A DNA stretch of 64,000 nucleotides. Origin: AWTP1-13 sp963840075. Lineage in GTDB: Bacteria; Pseudomonadota; Alphaproteobacteria; Rhizobiales; Hyphomicrobiaceae. Below the pieces are notes generated by a model. It made no database searches and was not told where the DNA came from. It worked only from the letters and a program-made list of their open reading frames with translations. Shown here in pieces: positions 37,498-45,397 of the stretch (within the stretch, counting starts at the first letter, position 1; every line of letters begins with the position of its first letter). A program made the translations under genes and the position numbers. The stretch spans positions 62,001 through 126,000 of the forward strand of contig CAWIXS010000025.1 of the NCBI GenBank assembly GCA_963840075.1. Reading direction: 5' to 3'.

Positions 37498-38670
37498 TCA
37501 TGCCGTCGCCGCCCGCCGCGCCTTGAAGGGCTTCAGGGGCGCGCCTTCCGGTACCGCGCCGTCCTCCAGACAGCGCCACAGCGCCACCAGCAGCTTGCGC
37601 GCCAGCGCCACGATGCCGATCCGGCGCGTGCGCTTGTTGCCGGCCGCGAACCGGCGCTGGAACCATCGGCTCGAGGCGCTCGCCGGCTGGTGCTCGAGCC
37701 AACACCAGGCGATCTCCACCAGCATCGCCCGCATGCGCCGATTGCCGGCCTTGGAGATGCCCTGCTCGCAGTCGCTCTCCCCGCTCTTGCAGGGCGTCCC
37801 GGTCACGCCCACGGCACCCGCCAGCTCGCGACCGTTGGCGAACGTGCGCCAGCCCAGGATCTCGGTCGAGAACACGAACGAGCTCTCCTCCGCGATCGCG
37901 CCGAGCTGGCGCAGCGCGCGCGTCGCGCCGGCGATCTTGCACGGCGAGGAGGCCACCAGCGCCTCGCGTGCGGCCTCGAGCTCGGCGAGCTGCCGCTCCA
38001 CCAGCGCCAGGCGCTCGCCTTCCGCCAGCAGATCGCGCGTCAGATTGGGCGGCAGCGCCGATCCGTCCCAACGCCCGAGCTTGCCAACCCGATCGGCCCA
38101 GTCGCTGTCTCCAAGCCGGTTGAGAGCCAGCCCCTCCTCGATGAGCATCGACTCGAGGCGCGTGCGGTGTTGCGCGCGCTCGCTCTTCAGCCGGTCGATC
38201 GAGCGCGACAGCTGGCGTACCTCCTCCACCGTCTCGTCCGGCACCCGCACCACGCTCCACACCTTCCTCTCACCGCCCACGCAGCGCAGCAGCAGGGCCA
38301 TCAGCTTGCCGAGGTCGAGCCGGTCCGTCTTGCTGTGGCGTGCCCGCCGCGACACCTCGATCGAGGAGCTGTCCACCACCAGGTTCGCAATGCCGTTGGC
38401 CCTGAGCACCCGGTCCAGCCAGAACCCATCCCGGCCCGCCTCGTAGCAGCTCACCACATGGGCGTCCGGCCTAAGCTCCAGCTTCCGCTCTGCGTCCGCA
38501 GTCTCCTTCAAGAGTCCGGCCGCATCTCGCGCCGCCACGCTGCGCTCCCGCTGCTTGCCACTCCGAGACTTGAACAGCACCTTCCAGGTCGCATTGGAAA
38601 GCTCCAGCGCCATGTACAGCACCTGGCCGCCAGCATTATTCTCGCCAACAAGGGTCGCTTGGGTCGTCAT
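37498..38670 (-). CDS. IS110-family transposase
   Basis: A 390-residue DEDD-type transposase. The N-terminal RuvC-like domain shows YMALELSNATWKVLF, VSCYEAGRDGFWLDRVL and VDSSSIEVSRRARHSKTDRL. The C-terminal Transposase_20 domain contains ANGRELAGAVGVTGTPCKSG, with the candidate catalytic Ser, and QGISKAGNRRMRAMLVEIAW. ATG 38670 has GGAGG seven bases upstream, inside a strong hairpin described separately. The gene is full length. Elements of this family lack terminal inverted repeats and use a structured RNA from a non-coding end as guide, so the flanks deserve attention. Confidence 0.92.
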   Translation of the reverse strand: MTTQATLVGENNAGGQVLYMALELSNATWKVLFKSRSGKQRERSVAARDAAGLLKETADAERKLELRPDAHVVSCYEAGRDGFWLDRVLRANGIANLVVDSSSIEVSRRARHSKTDRLDLGKLMALLLRCVGGERKVWSVVRVPDETVEEVRQLSRSIDRLKSERAQHRTRLESMLIEEGLALNRLGDSDWADRVGKLGRWDGSALPPNLTRDLLAEGERLALVERQLAELEAAREALVASSPCKIAGATRALRQLGAIAEESSFVFSTEILGWRTFANGRELAGAVGVTGTPCKSGESDCEQGISKAGNRRMRAMLVEIAWCWLEHQPASASSRWFQRRFAAGNKRTRRIGIVALARKLLVALWRCLEDGAVPEGAPLKPFKARRAATA

Positions 38671-38726
38671 CGCTATACCTCCGATCCACTTCGCCAAAGG
38701 GGACTCGGAGGTTACTCAAGCGACCC
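38652..38726 (-). promoter_or_regulatory. mRNA hairpin occluding ribosome-binding site and start of transposase
   Basis: Two nested inverted repeats surround the transposase start. Outer arms: GGGTCGCTTGGGT (38652-38664) and ACTCAAGCGACCC (38714-38726), 12 of 13 bases pairing. Inner arms: ACCTCCGA (38677-38684) and TCGGAGGT (38705-38712), perfect. The ATG (38668-38670) and the GGAGG ribosome-binding site both lie within the stem region. In a transcript entering from outside, the site would be sequestered, as in other IS elements that block read-through expression. Alternatively it is part of the element's guide RNA. Confidence 0.7.
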
Positions 38727-39006
38727 TGCCTACATAGAATCTACCCCCCCCGATGATCGCCCCGGCGAGGGAGCCGGGGCGATCGGGTGGGCGAAACGGC
38801 CGCCGGCTGGCCCCGGGGGGCAGCGCAGGGGGAGCGCTTGGGGCTCGCAAGGGCGGCTGAAGAGAGAGATAGCATGGTTGGAACAAAAAGGGAACATAAA
38901 ATCTCCGTGACCAGCTGTTGTGGGAGCTGCTGTGGAAAAGCGGGCATGGCGCGGTACACGTGTTACACACCTGTGGGCGCGCCTGTCTGCCAGGAGGGCA
39001 TCTGCA
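38671..39006. other. intergenic region upstream of transposase
   Basis: 336 bases between the divergent transposase and the secreted-protein gene. The first 115 bases are highly structured (see hairpins); about 38865-38920 is AT-rich (GGAACAAAAAGGGAACATAA) and probably carries a promoter for the secreted protein. No gene is supported. Confidence 0.5.
38755..38784. repeat. perfect 12-bp hairpin upstream of transposase
   Basis: GATCGCCCCGGC (38755-38766), loop GAGGGA, GCCGGGGCGATC (38773-38784). A run of eight C precedes it and GGGTGGG follows, which could extend pairing. It lies about 90 bases upstream of the transposase start and is a candidate terminal or guide-RNA structure of the IS110-type element. 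Confidence 0.7.
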
Positions 39007-39513
39007 ATGCGAGCATGGCCGGGATCTGGGTTGGGCCTCGTGGTGGGGCTCGGCGCGTCGCTCCTGCTGGCCGGCAGCGCCGGCGCGTTCCAGTTCAAGG
39101 ACGAGGCCGGCAAGTTCTCGGCCCAGTTCCCGGCCGAGCCGACGCTCCACAAGCTCGAAGGGCAGGGCGCCACGGGCCCGCAGATGCACCATACCTGGGA
39201 GGTCGATGTGGGCGAGCGCCACTTCTCGGTGACGTACACCGACTACACGCGAGCCCCCGTCAAGAACTACGACAAGAACGTGATGGTTCTGCTCCAGGCC
39301 AGCAAGGGCAAGCTGATCCACCAGGAGCGGCTGGAGCAGGGGGGCATCGACGGCCGTGAGATCATAACCCAGCTGCAGAACGGAGCGGTGATGCGCCAGC
39401 GCATGTTCCAGGTGGGCAACCGGCTCTATCAGGCGTTCTATGCCGGACCCTCCGGAACCGAGAGGCAGACGGAGGTCGAGGCGTTCATGATATCGTTCAC
39501 CCTCTTGAAATAG
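39007..39513 (+). CDS. secreted protein of unknown function
   Basis: A 168-residue exported protein: signal peptide ending near GSAGA, mature start FQFKDEAGKFSAQFPAEPTL, then alternating beta segments (ERHFSVTYTDYTRAPVKNY, MRQRMFQVGNRLYQAFYAG) and final FMISFTLLK. The FSAQFPAEP...VTYTDY style occurs in many small exported alphaproteobacterial proteins but I cannot name a function. GGAGG lies nine bases before ATG 39007; an upstream in-frame ATG at 38920 lacks one. Confidence 0.75.
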   Translation: MRAWPGSGLGLVVGLGASLLLAGSAGAFQFKDEAGKFSAQFPAEPTLHKLEGQGATGPQMHHTWEVDVGERHFSVTYTDYTRAPVKNYDKNVMVLLQASKGKLIHQERLEQGGIDGREIITQLQNGAVMRQRMFQVGNRLYQAFYAGPSGTERQTEVEAFMISFTLLK

Positions 39514-39668
39514 CGCGGCCGCACACGATCTCGAAAAAGGCTGCCACCGGTCGGCTCAGTCCGTCGTCTGCGATAGTCCATCGGACGGGAGAGCGCAGCC
39601 GGAGGTGGCCCGCAGACGAGGAAACCTGCATCGGCTGCCGTCCGTCCTTCGTCGAGCGATTTGACACC

Positions 39669-40712
39669 ATGGTGCATTCGGGCGTCACCCACGCCTTCTC
39701 CGACGACATTGCCATCGACCTCGGCACGGCCAACACGCTGGTGCACGTGCTGGGCCGGGGGGTCATCATCGACGAGCCCTCGGTGGTCGCCGTGCCGGCG
39801 CGCGGCTCGAGCCACGACGTGCTGGCCGTCGGCCTGCGCGCCAAGGCCATGCAGGCGCGCCAGCCGCCCGAGCCGGTCGAGGTGATCCGGCCCATGCGCG
39901 ACGGCGTGATCGCCGACTTCGTCGCCACCGAGGCGATGCTGCGCCAGTTCATCGCCCGCGCGCGGAGCATGCTGGGCTTCCGCCGGCCGCGCATCCTCGT
40001 GTGCGTTCCCGCCGGGGCGACGCCCCTGGAGCGGCGTGCGGTCTACGAGACGGCGCTGTCGGCCGGGGCCCGGCGCGTGCATCTCATCGAGGAGCCGGTG
40101 GCGGCGGCGCTGGGTGCCGGCCTTCCGGTCGACGGGGCGCAGGCCTTCATGGTGGTCGACGTGGGCGGCGGCACCACCGACGTGGCCGTGCTCGCCGAGG
40201 GCCGGATCGTGCAGGCGCGCTCGCTCAAGGTCGCCGGCAACGCCATGGACGAGGCGATCGTGCGCCACGTGCGCCGCATGCACCGCCTGCTGATCGGGGA
40301 GGGCACCGCGGAGCGCATCAAGATCGAGGCGGGCACGGCGCTGGCGGCGCCCAACGGCCGCGATATCGAGATCCACATCAAGGGGCGCGACCTCGGCGAC
40401 GGCAGCTTGAAGAGCGTCGTGCTGACGCCGGCCGACATGGCCGAGGCGCTGGCACTGCCGGTCGCGCAGATGGCCGAGTTCATCCGGCGCGCGCTCGAGG
40501 ACCTGGCCCCCGACACCGCCGCCGACGTGACCGCGCGCGAGATCGTGCTGACCGGTGGCGGGGCGCTGCTCGACCGGCTCGACGGCGCGCTCAGGGCGAG
40601 CGTCGGCGCGATGTTCCGGGTGCCGGATACGCCGACGCACTGCGTCATCAAGGGCTGCGCGGCCGTGCTGCAGTCGCTCGAGCGGCGCCAGCATCTCCTG
40701 GTCGGCCCGTGA
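39669..40712 (+). CDS. mreB: MreB-like actin-family cell-shape protein
   Basis: A 347-residue bacterial actin. Nucleotide-binding landmarks are present in order: phosphate-1 IAIDLGTANTLVHV, IRPMRDGVIADFVATEAML, IEEPVAAALGAGLPV, phosphate-2 MVVDVGGGTTDVAVL, and the adenosine segment IVLTGGGALLDRLD. It would polymerise at the membrane to guide wall synthesis. No mreC/mreD follow, so this may be a second MreB copy rather than the main morphogene; sequence around the first strand (VIIDEPSVVAVPARG) is somewhat divergent. Confidence 0.88.
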   Translation: MVHSGVTHAFSDDIAIDLGTANTLVHVLGRGVIIDEPSVVAVPARGSSHDVLAVGLRAKAMQARQPPEPVEVIRPMRDGVIADFVATEAMLRQFIARARSMLGFRRPRILVCVPAGATPLERRAVYETALSAGARRVHLIEEPVAAALGAGLPVDGAQAFMVVDVGGGTTDVAVLAEGRIVQARSLKVAGNAMDEAIVRHVRRMHRLLIGEGTAERIKIEAGTALAAPNGRDIEIHIKGRDLGDGSLKSVVLTPADMAEALALPVAQMAEFIRRALEDLAPDTAADVTAREIVLTGGGALLDRLDGALRASVGAMFRVPDTPTHCVIKGCAAVLQSLERRQHLLVGP

Positions 40713-40877
40713 AGCGCGCACGGGCGGCCCGCGGCGCCCGAGGCGGGCAACGGCCGGCGCGGCAACGGCTGGACAGCAGCCGGTCGCGATGATAGACGAA
40801 CCCTGGATCGGGGCCCAAGCGGGCCCCATTGCCTCTCAGGCGGGCGCCCCGGTTTTCCCCGGTGCCGGCTTGGCGGC

Positions 40878-40953
<76 letters not shown>

Positions 40954-41066
40954 ATAAAATCAACGGGTTATGGCTGTTATTTCGTTTAGACTATGAGCGT
41001 TTGTTTAGACTTTTGCCCCGCGGGAAGTCATGACGCGGTCTGGCTTGGTCAGCTTGTGCTGGCGCC

Positions 41067-41460
41067 TTATCGGCCAAGCGTCGCTATCGTGTAGCTCCCG
41101 AGCGCAATGATGCCGATGGCTGCCGCTCCCTGTCACGATCCTCGCACCGCGCTCGAGCTGGGGCGGTCGGTGCGCCAATGCGGCGCCCATGGTGCTCCGG
41201 GCGAGGAGAGCGACGGAGCCGATTGTCAGCGCGATGCCGAGCACCAGCGAGGCCAGGACGAGTGCAACCATGACGGCTGAACTCTGCGCCCAAGCAAAGC
41301 CGAGCACCGATATGGTGAGGGGACACGGAAGGAGACCCACTCCGGCGGTCAGAGCGTAGACGCCGCCATGCGTGCTGTTTCCCGCCCGCAGGCTTTGCAC
41401 CAGCATGATGGCGCCGGCGAGGACAAATGAGGCGTAGCCGATCGCTGCGAAGGTGGGCGA
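41067..41460 (-). pseudogene. NicO/RcnA-type nickel-cobalt efflux protein, 5'-truncated fragment
   Basis: Only the C-terminal part remains: PTFAAIGYASFVLAGAIMLV, then ALTAGVGLLPCPLTISVLGF with the G-LLPCPL signature helix, and GIALTIGSVALLARS. The N-terminal half, with the first helices and metal-binding His, is missing at a breakpoint near 41460. One extra base near 41123 also shifts the tail; correcting it gives IIALGSYTIATLGR and a stop at 41067, typical of this family. The DNA to the right of the breakpoint belongs to another truncated gene in the opposite direction. Confidence 0.7.
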
Positions 41461-42079
41461 GTTGCGTCTTGACGCTGGAAGGTGTGGCAACGGCGCTGAT
41501 GGCCTGGTTCATCTTCCATGAAGGCTTTGATCGGCGCATCGCGCTCGGCATCGCGTGCATCGCTGGAGGGGCCATCGTGCTGTCGTGGAGCGGACAGCCG
41601 CAGCTCTCGGGTCTTCTCGGGCCGCTGGCGATCGTCGGCGCGTGCGTCGCTTGGGGGCTGGACAACAACCTGACTCGCAAGGTGTCGCTTTCCGATCCGC
41701 TCCAGATCGTCGAGCTGAAGGGCTGATGGCGGGTCGAGTCAATCTTGCCCTTGGGCTTCTCGGGGGCGGGCAACTGCCCGACCTCTCGACCGGTTTGCTC
41801 GCCGCGCTGGTCGGGTTCCTAAGCTATGGGGTCAGCCTCGTCCGGTTCGTCTATGCCTTTCGGCATCTTGGGACGGCGCGCACCGGCGCTTATTTCTCGA
41901 CGGCACCGTTCCTGGGCGCCATTGCGGCTCTGGCTCTTCTGCAGGAGCCGGTGACCGTCCAGCTGCTTGCAGCCGGTGTACTGATGGCGCTCGGCGTGTG
42001 GCGCCATCCCACTGAGCACCATGAGCACCTGCATCGGCACCCGCACGCTCCCGACATGCACCACCTGCACAAGCACTGA
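41460..42079 (+). pseudogene. EamA/DMT-family transporter, 5'-truncated and frameshifted
   Basis: The remaining part starts within the first EamA repeat (VLTLEGVATALMAWFIFHEG) and lacks about 75 N-terminal residues. The frame stops at VELKG (41724); homology resumes one frame over as LMAGRVNLALGLLGGG, so one C is missing at 41721-41723 (AAGGGCCTG expected). The second repeat follows (TGAYFSTAPFLGAIAALAL) and the protein ends in a His-rich tail (HHEHLHRHPHAPDMHHLHKH), suggesting a metal exporter. It abuts the NicO fragment head to head. Confidence 0.7.
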
Positions 42080-42089
42080 GTGCAATCAA

Positions 42090-42446
42090 TCAACGTCTGC
42101 CGCGGCCCGCCCCCTTCGGGTCGCGCACGAGCGCCACGAGTGCGATGGCGACCAGGGCCGTCACAACGGCGATGAGGTCGAAGGTCGGTGCATAGCCCAG
42201 CCTGCCGATCAGGAAGCCGGCGACGATCGGTCCGGCTGCCTCGCAGATGTCCCAGACGGTTCCGAACACGCCCACCGCGGCGCCGAGATTGCGGGCGGAG
42301 GCAATGTCGGCGATCAGGGCGTTGCTCACCGGCGTGACGGCACCGACGCCGAGCCCGAGAAGCGGTGCGGCGAGGAGGAGGACCGTCCAGCTCTCGGCTC
42401 GAAAGATGAGTGGGAGCGCCGCGGCACAAAGCAGGAGGCCAGGCAG
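42090..42446 (-). pseudogene. MFS transporter, C-terminal fragment
   Basis: About 118 residues of the C-terminal half of a major-facilitator protein: LLLAAPLLGLGVGAVTPVSN, ALIADIASARNLGAAVGVFG, AAGPIVAGFLIGRLGY and a final helix. The whole N-terminal half is missing beyond a breakpoint near 42446, after which the sequence is coding in the opposite direction. Confidence 0.7.
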
Positions 42447-42449
42447 TCG

Positions 42450-42671
42450 CGCATTGCCGTCGCCGCGCGCAAGCTCGGGCTGATCGAGGCGGATATCGCG
42501 ATTGCATTGTCGATGAGCGTCACGCACAAGAATGTGGGGTTCGACAACCAGACGCCCGAGGTCGATTTCGAGGCGCCCGAGCTGGCGGCCCTTCCAGGGA
42601 CGGGAGCCCTGCCGGTGAAACGCGCAGACAAGCGCTGGTCGCACCTGCCGCATCTCGAAGCGGAGGAATAG
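42450..42671 (+). pseudogene. C-terminal fragment of an unrecognised protein
   Basis: About 73 residues with convincing coding character: ARKLGLIEADIAIALSMSVT, HKNVGFDNQTPEVDFEAPEL and a terminal KRADKRWSHLPHLEAEE. No start codon or ribosome-binding site precedes it; the frame runs back into the MFS breakpoint. I do not recognise the family. Confidence 0.45.
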
Positions 42672-42784
42672 GGGCGCCAAAGGAGGGTCTGGTCCGCGAC
42701 CCGGCTCCTTTGCTGGGCGCGGTTTGACCCTTTTCGGCCACTATGCTTTAGGCATCGCGCGGTCACGTGAATTGAGGAGCTGCG

Positions 42785-44494
42785 ATGTTAACGAGGCGTC
42801 GACTGCTTCGGCTCGGAAGCGGCTTGGTCGCGGCCATCGCACGTCCTGCGTGGCCAGATGCGCGGCGAGCATGGGCGCACGAAGGTAGCGATCGGCAAGC
42901 CAGAAGCCCTGTGCTGCGGAAATTCGTCGATCTCGTGCCCCGGCTGCGTCCAGCCCGGCAGGCCGGCGAATTGGAAGGGAGTGCGCTCTTCGACATCGCG
43001 GCCAAGCCTGTTCGTCTGCGTCTCCACCGCGACCTGCCCCCGACCCCGCTCTGGGGCTATGACGGCCAGTTTCCGGGGCCCACGCTCGATGTCCGGCGCG
43101 GGCAGAGAATTTTTGTCCGTTGGAGAAGCGAGATCACCGGCTCCGCCTTTCTCATCCCGCAGGCGTTCGACGCGCACCTGCATGGCACCAGCCACGGCGA
43201 GCCGGCGACCAAGACTGTCGTGCATGTCCACGGCGCCGTCGTGCCACCCGAGAGCGATGGGCATCCGGAGGCATGGTTCACCGGGGGGTTCGGCCAGCGC
43301 GGAGCCGCGTGGACCCAAGAGACATACGCGTATCCGAACCAACAAGACGCCTGCACGCTCTGGTATCACGATCATGCCATAGGCCAGACGCGTCTCAACG
43401 TTTATGCGGGTCTCGCCGGAGCCTACATCGTTCGCGACGATGTGGAGGACGCCCTTGGCCTGCCGAGCGGCGAGCACGAGATCGCGCTCATCGTCCACGA
43501 TCGCAGCTTCGCACCCGATGGGTCGCTGACCTATCCCGTGTCGGAGCACACCGGCTCGGCCGACCATCCGGGACCATGGGTGCCGGAGTTCTTCGGCGAC
43601 ACGATTCTCGTGAACGGACGCGTGTGGCCGTATCTGCAGGTCGAGCCACGGAAGTATCGGCTGCGCATCATCAACGGCTCCAACGCGCGCTTCTACCGAT
43701 TGCGCCTGTCCGATGGTCGCCCGTTCGTGCAGATCGGCACGGACCAGGGGCTATTGCCGGCTCCCGTTGAAATCCGCCGGCTTCTGCTGGCTCCGGCCGA
43801 GCGCGCCGACGTGATCGCCGATTTCCGCGGAGGCCGCGGGGCGCGCATCCGCCTCCTGAACGATGCGCCGGCGCCCTACCCGAACGGGGAGGCTCCTGAC
43901 CCGAGGACCACGGCCAACGTCATCGAGTTCCGGGTGACGAAGCCCCTTGTCCGACCGGATAGGCGCAGCATTCCCGGCCGGCTGCGTGGTGTGACTCAGC
44001 TCCGGGAGCAGGGAGCGACCGTGCGGTACATGGCGTTTCGGGAATACAAGGATGCCAAGGACGCTCCGGTTGTCGTCCTGCTCAATGGGCTGAAGTGGCA
44101 CGACCCCATAACCGTGAAACCCAGGCTTGGCAGCACGGAGGTCTGGCATCTCATCAATACGACGGAGGATGCCCACCCGATCCACTTGCACCTCGTCCGC
44201 TTCCAGTTGCTCGATCGTCAACGGTTCGACCGAACGGCGTATCTCAGGGATTGGGGCGCGGCGCAGCCGGGGAAGGGCCCCGATCCCATTGCCGTCGAGC
44301 CCTATCTCCAGGGTGCACGGGAGGCACCTGCGCCCAGCGAGCGTGGATGGAAGGATACTGTACGGGTCGACCCTGGGGAGGTTGTCCGCATCATCGCGCG
44401 GTTCGAGGGGCACACCGGAAGATATCCCTGGCACTGCCACATGCTGGAGCACGAGGACAACGAGATGATGCTTCAGTTCGAGGTGACCTCGTAA
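42785..44494 (+). CDS. Tat-exported multicopper oxidase (CotA/bilirubin-oxidase-like)
   Basis: A 569-residue three-cupredoxin oxidase. A twin-arginine signal (TRRRLLRLGSGLVA) precedes the copper sites: HVHG (147-150), WYHDHA (193-198), HPIHLHLVRF near 460 and HCHMLEHEDNEMM (550-562), giving type 1, 2 and 3 copper ligands; the final M is the likely type-1 axial ligand. Such enzymes oxidise Cu(I), Mn(II), Fe(II) or phenols with O2 in the periplasm. In a region of metal transporters, a metal-oxidase role is plausible but not shown. The start follows GAGGAGCTGCG. Confidence 0.9.
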   Translation: MLTRRRLLRLGSGLVAAIARPAWPDARRAWAHEGSDRQARSPVLRKFVDLVPRLRPARQAGELEGSALFDIAAKPVRLRLHRDLPPTPLWGYDGQFPGPTLDVRRGQRIFVRWRSEITGSAFLIPQAFDAHLHGTSHGEPATKTVVHVHGAVVPPESDGHPEAWFTGGFGQRGAAWTQETYAYPNQQDACTLWYHDHAIGQTRLNVYAGLAGAYIVRDDVEDALGLPSGEHEIALIVHDRSFAPDGSLTYPVSEHTGSADHPGPWVPEFFGDTILVNGRVWPYLQVEPRKYRLRIINGSNARFYRLRLSDGRPFVQIGTDQGLLPAPVEIRRLLLAPAERADVIADFRGGRGARIRLLNDAPAPYPNGEAPDPRTTANVIEFRVTKPLVRPDRRSIPGRLRGVTQLREQGATVRYMAFREYKDAKDAPVVVLLNGLKWHDPITVKPRLGSTEVWHLINTTEDAHPIHLHLVRFQLLDRQRFDRTAYLRDWGAAQPGKGPDPIAVEPYLQGAREAPAPSERGWKDTVRVDPGEVVRIIARFEGHTGRYPWHCHMLEHEDNEMMLQFEVTS

Positions 44495-44511
44495 ATCAAA
44501 GCTCGACCGGC

Positions 44512-45290
44512 CTACGCGCCCGCTGCATGCTCGTAGATGTCCTTTTCCTGCGCATGGTGAATGCGCACGAGCGACTCGATCGATTGATCCTCACGCAGCG
44601 CGCGTGCGGCAGCGGCAGGCATGGGCTGCCGGCCCCACCTGCGGCGCGGTCCCAAGGCGCGCCGCGCGTTCAGGATCACCGCTACATTGATGGCCTCCTG
44701 GGTGAGCGCACCGGCCACCGGAGGCAGCCAGCCGAAAGCCGCCACCAACATTGCCACGCCCGACAAGGCCATGCCCGCGACGGCACTCTGCAAGGCTATG
44801 CCCTGGGCCCGCTGTGCGATGGTGACGGCGTCGGCAGAATGGTGAGAGCCGCTCACACCAGATGGTGTACGGATCGCACGAGCCCGAGGACTGGGCGGTG
44901 CGGGCGCTGCGCCGTGCGGCCCGGCGCTCGGCGCTCAGCGTTTTCGTCTCCGTCGGGCGACGGCGTAGTCCTCGAGCACAGTGCCGCCCGCGTACATGAC
45001 GGCAACGACGGTGGTCGTTGCGCTGCTCATCTCCATGGCGCGGGAGCTCCTGGCCGGGCGAGGGGGCGTGGATGCCGTGGCGCTCGTCGCCATGGTAGCC
45101 GCACTCGTCTTGGGGCAAGCCCTCGCGGCCGCCGGCAGAGTGCCTGCCGCCCAGATCACTGCGCTGCCGTATTTTTGCCGGCCAACGAGGCGAGGAGACC
45201 ACCGACCAGGCCGGCGAGCGCGATCGCGACTAAGGCTCTGTTGATGAGACGTTCGGTATGCTCGGTGGGCAACGCCGTTCTCCGCTTGCA
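44512..45290 (-). pseudogene. decayed P1B-type heavy-metal ATPase with internal inversion and large deletion
   Basis: Pieces in order on the minus strand: N-terminal helix TERLINRALVAIALAGLVGG (about 45270-45190), SAVIWAAGTLP (about 45165-45133), then a 119-bp segment (45014-45132) whose homologous coding strand is the opposite one (VVALLISMARELLAGRGG), then TVVAVMYAGGTVLEDYAVAR (to about 44940), and finally the C-terminal AVTIAQRAQGIALQSAVAGM with GALTQEAINVAVILNARRAL. The actuator, phosphorylation (DKTG) and nucleotide domains, roughly 400 residues, are missing. At least one single-base shift also lies in an A-run near 45175. It cannot be functional. Confidence 0.75.
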
Positions 45291-45397
45291 GCAAGGCGAC
45301 TGCGCGCGCCCTGGTCAAACCGATGACGCGGTCGTCAGCAGAGTCAACGCTGGCCAGGGGCCCACCGGCACCACCTTGAGCCTCGGCGATGGCGATT

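Larger units (their letters stand above)
37270..38790 (-). mobile_element. IS110-like insertion element, boundaries approximate
   Basis: The transposase plus structured non-coding DNA on its upstream side (hairpins at 38652-38726 and 38755-38784) and an unannotated downstream side. IS110-type elements rarely make target duplications or terminal inverted repeats, and I could not fix either end from a single copy. The limits given only enclose the gene and the obvious structures. Confidence 0.45.

Noticed and set aside
44858..44950. Plus-strand frame MVYGSHEPEDWAVRAL as a possible new gene fragment
   Set aside because: Short, without a ribosome-binding site, and it runs through the ruined P1B-ATPase; coding character is not convincing.
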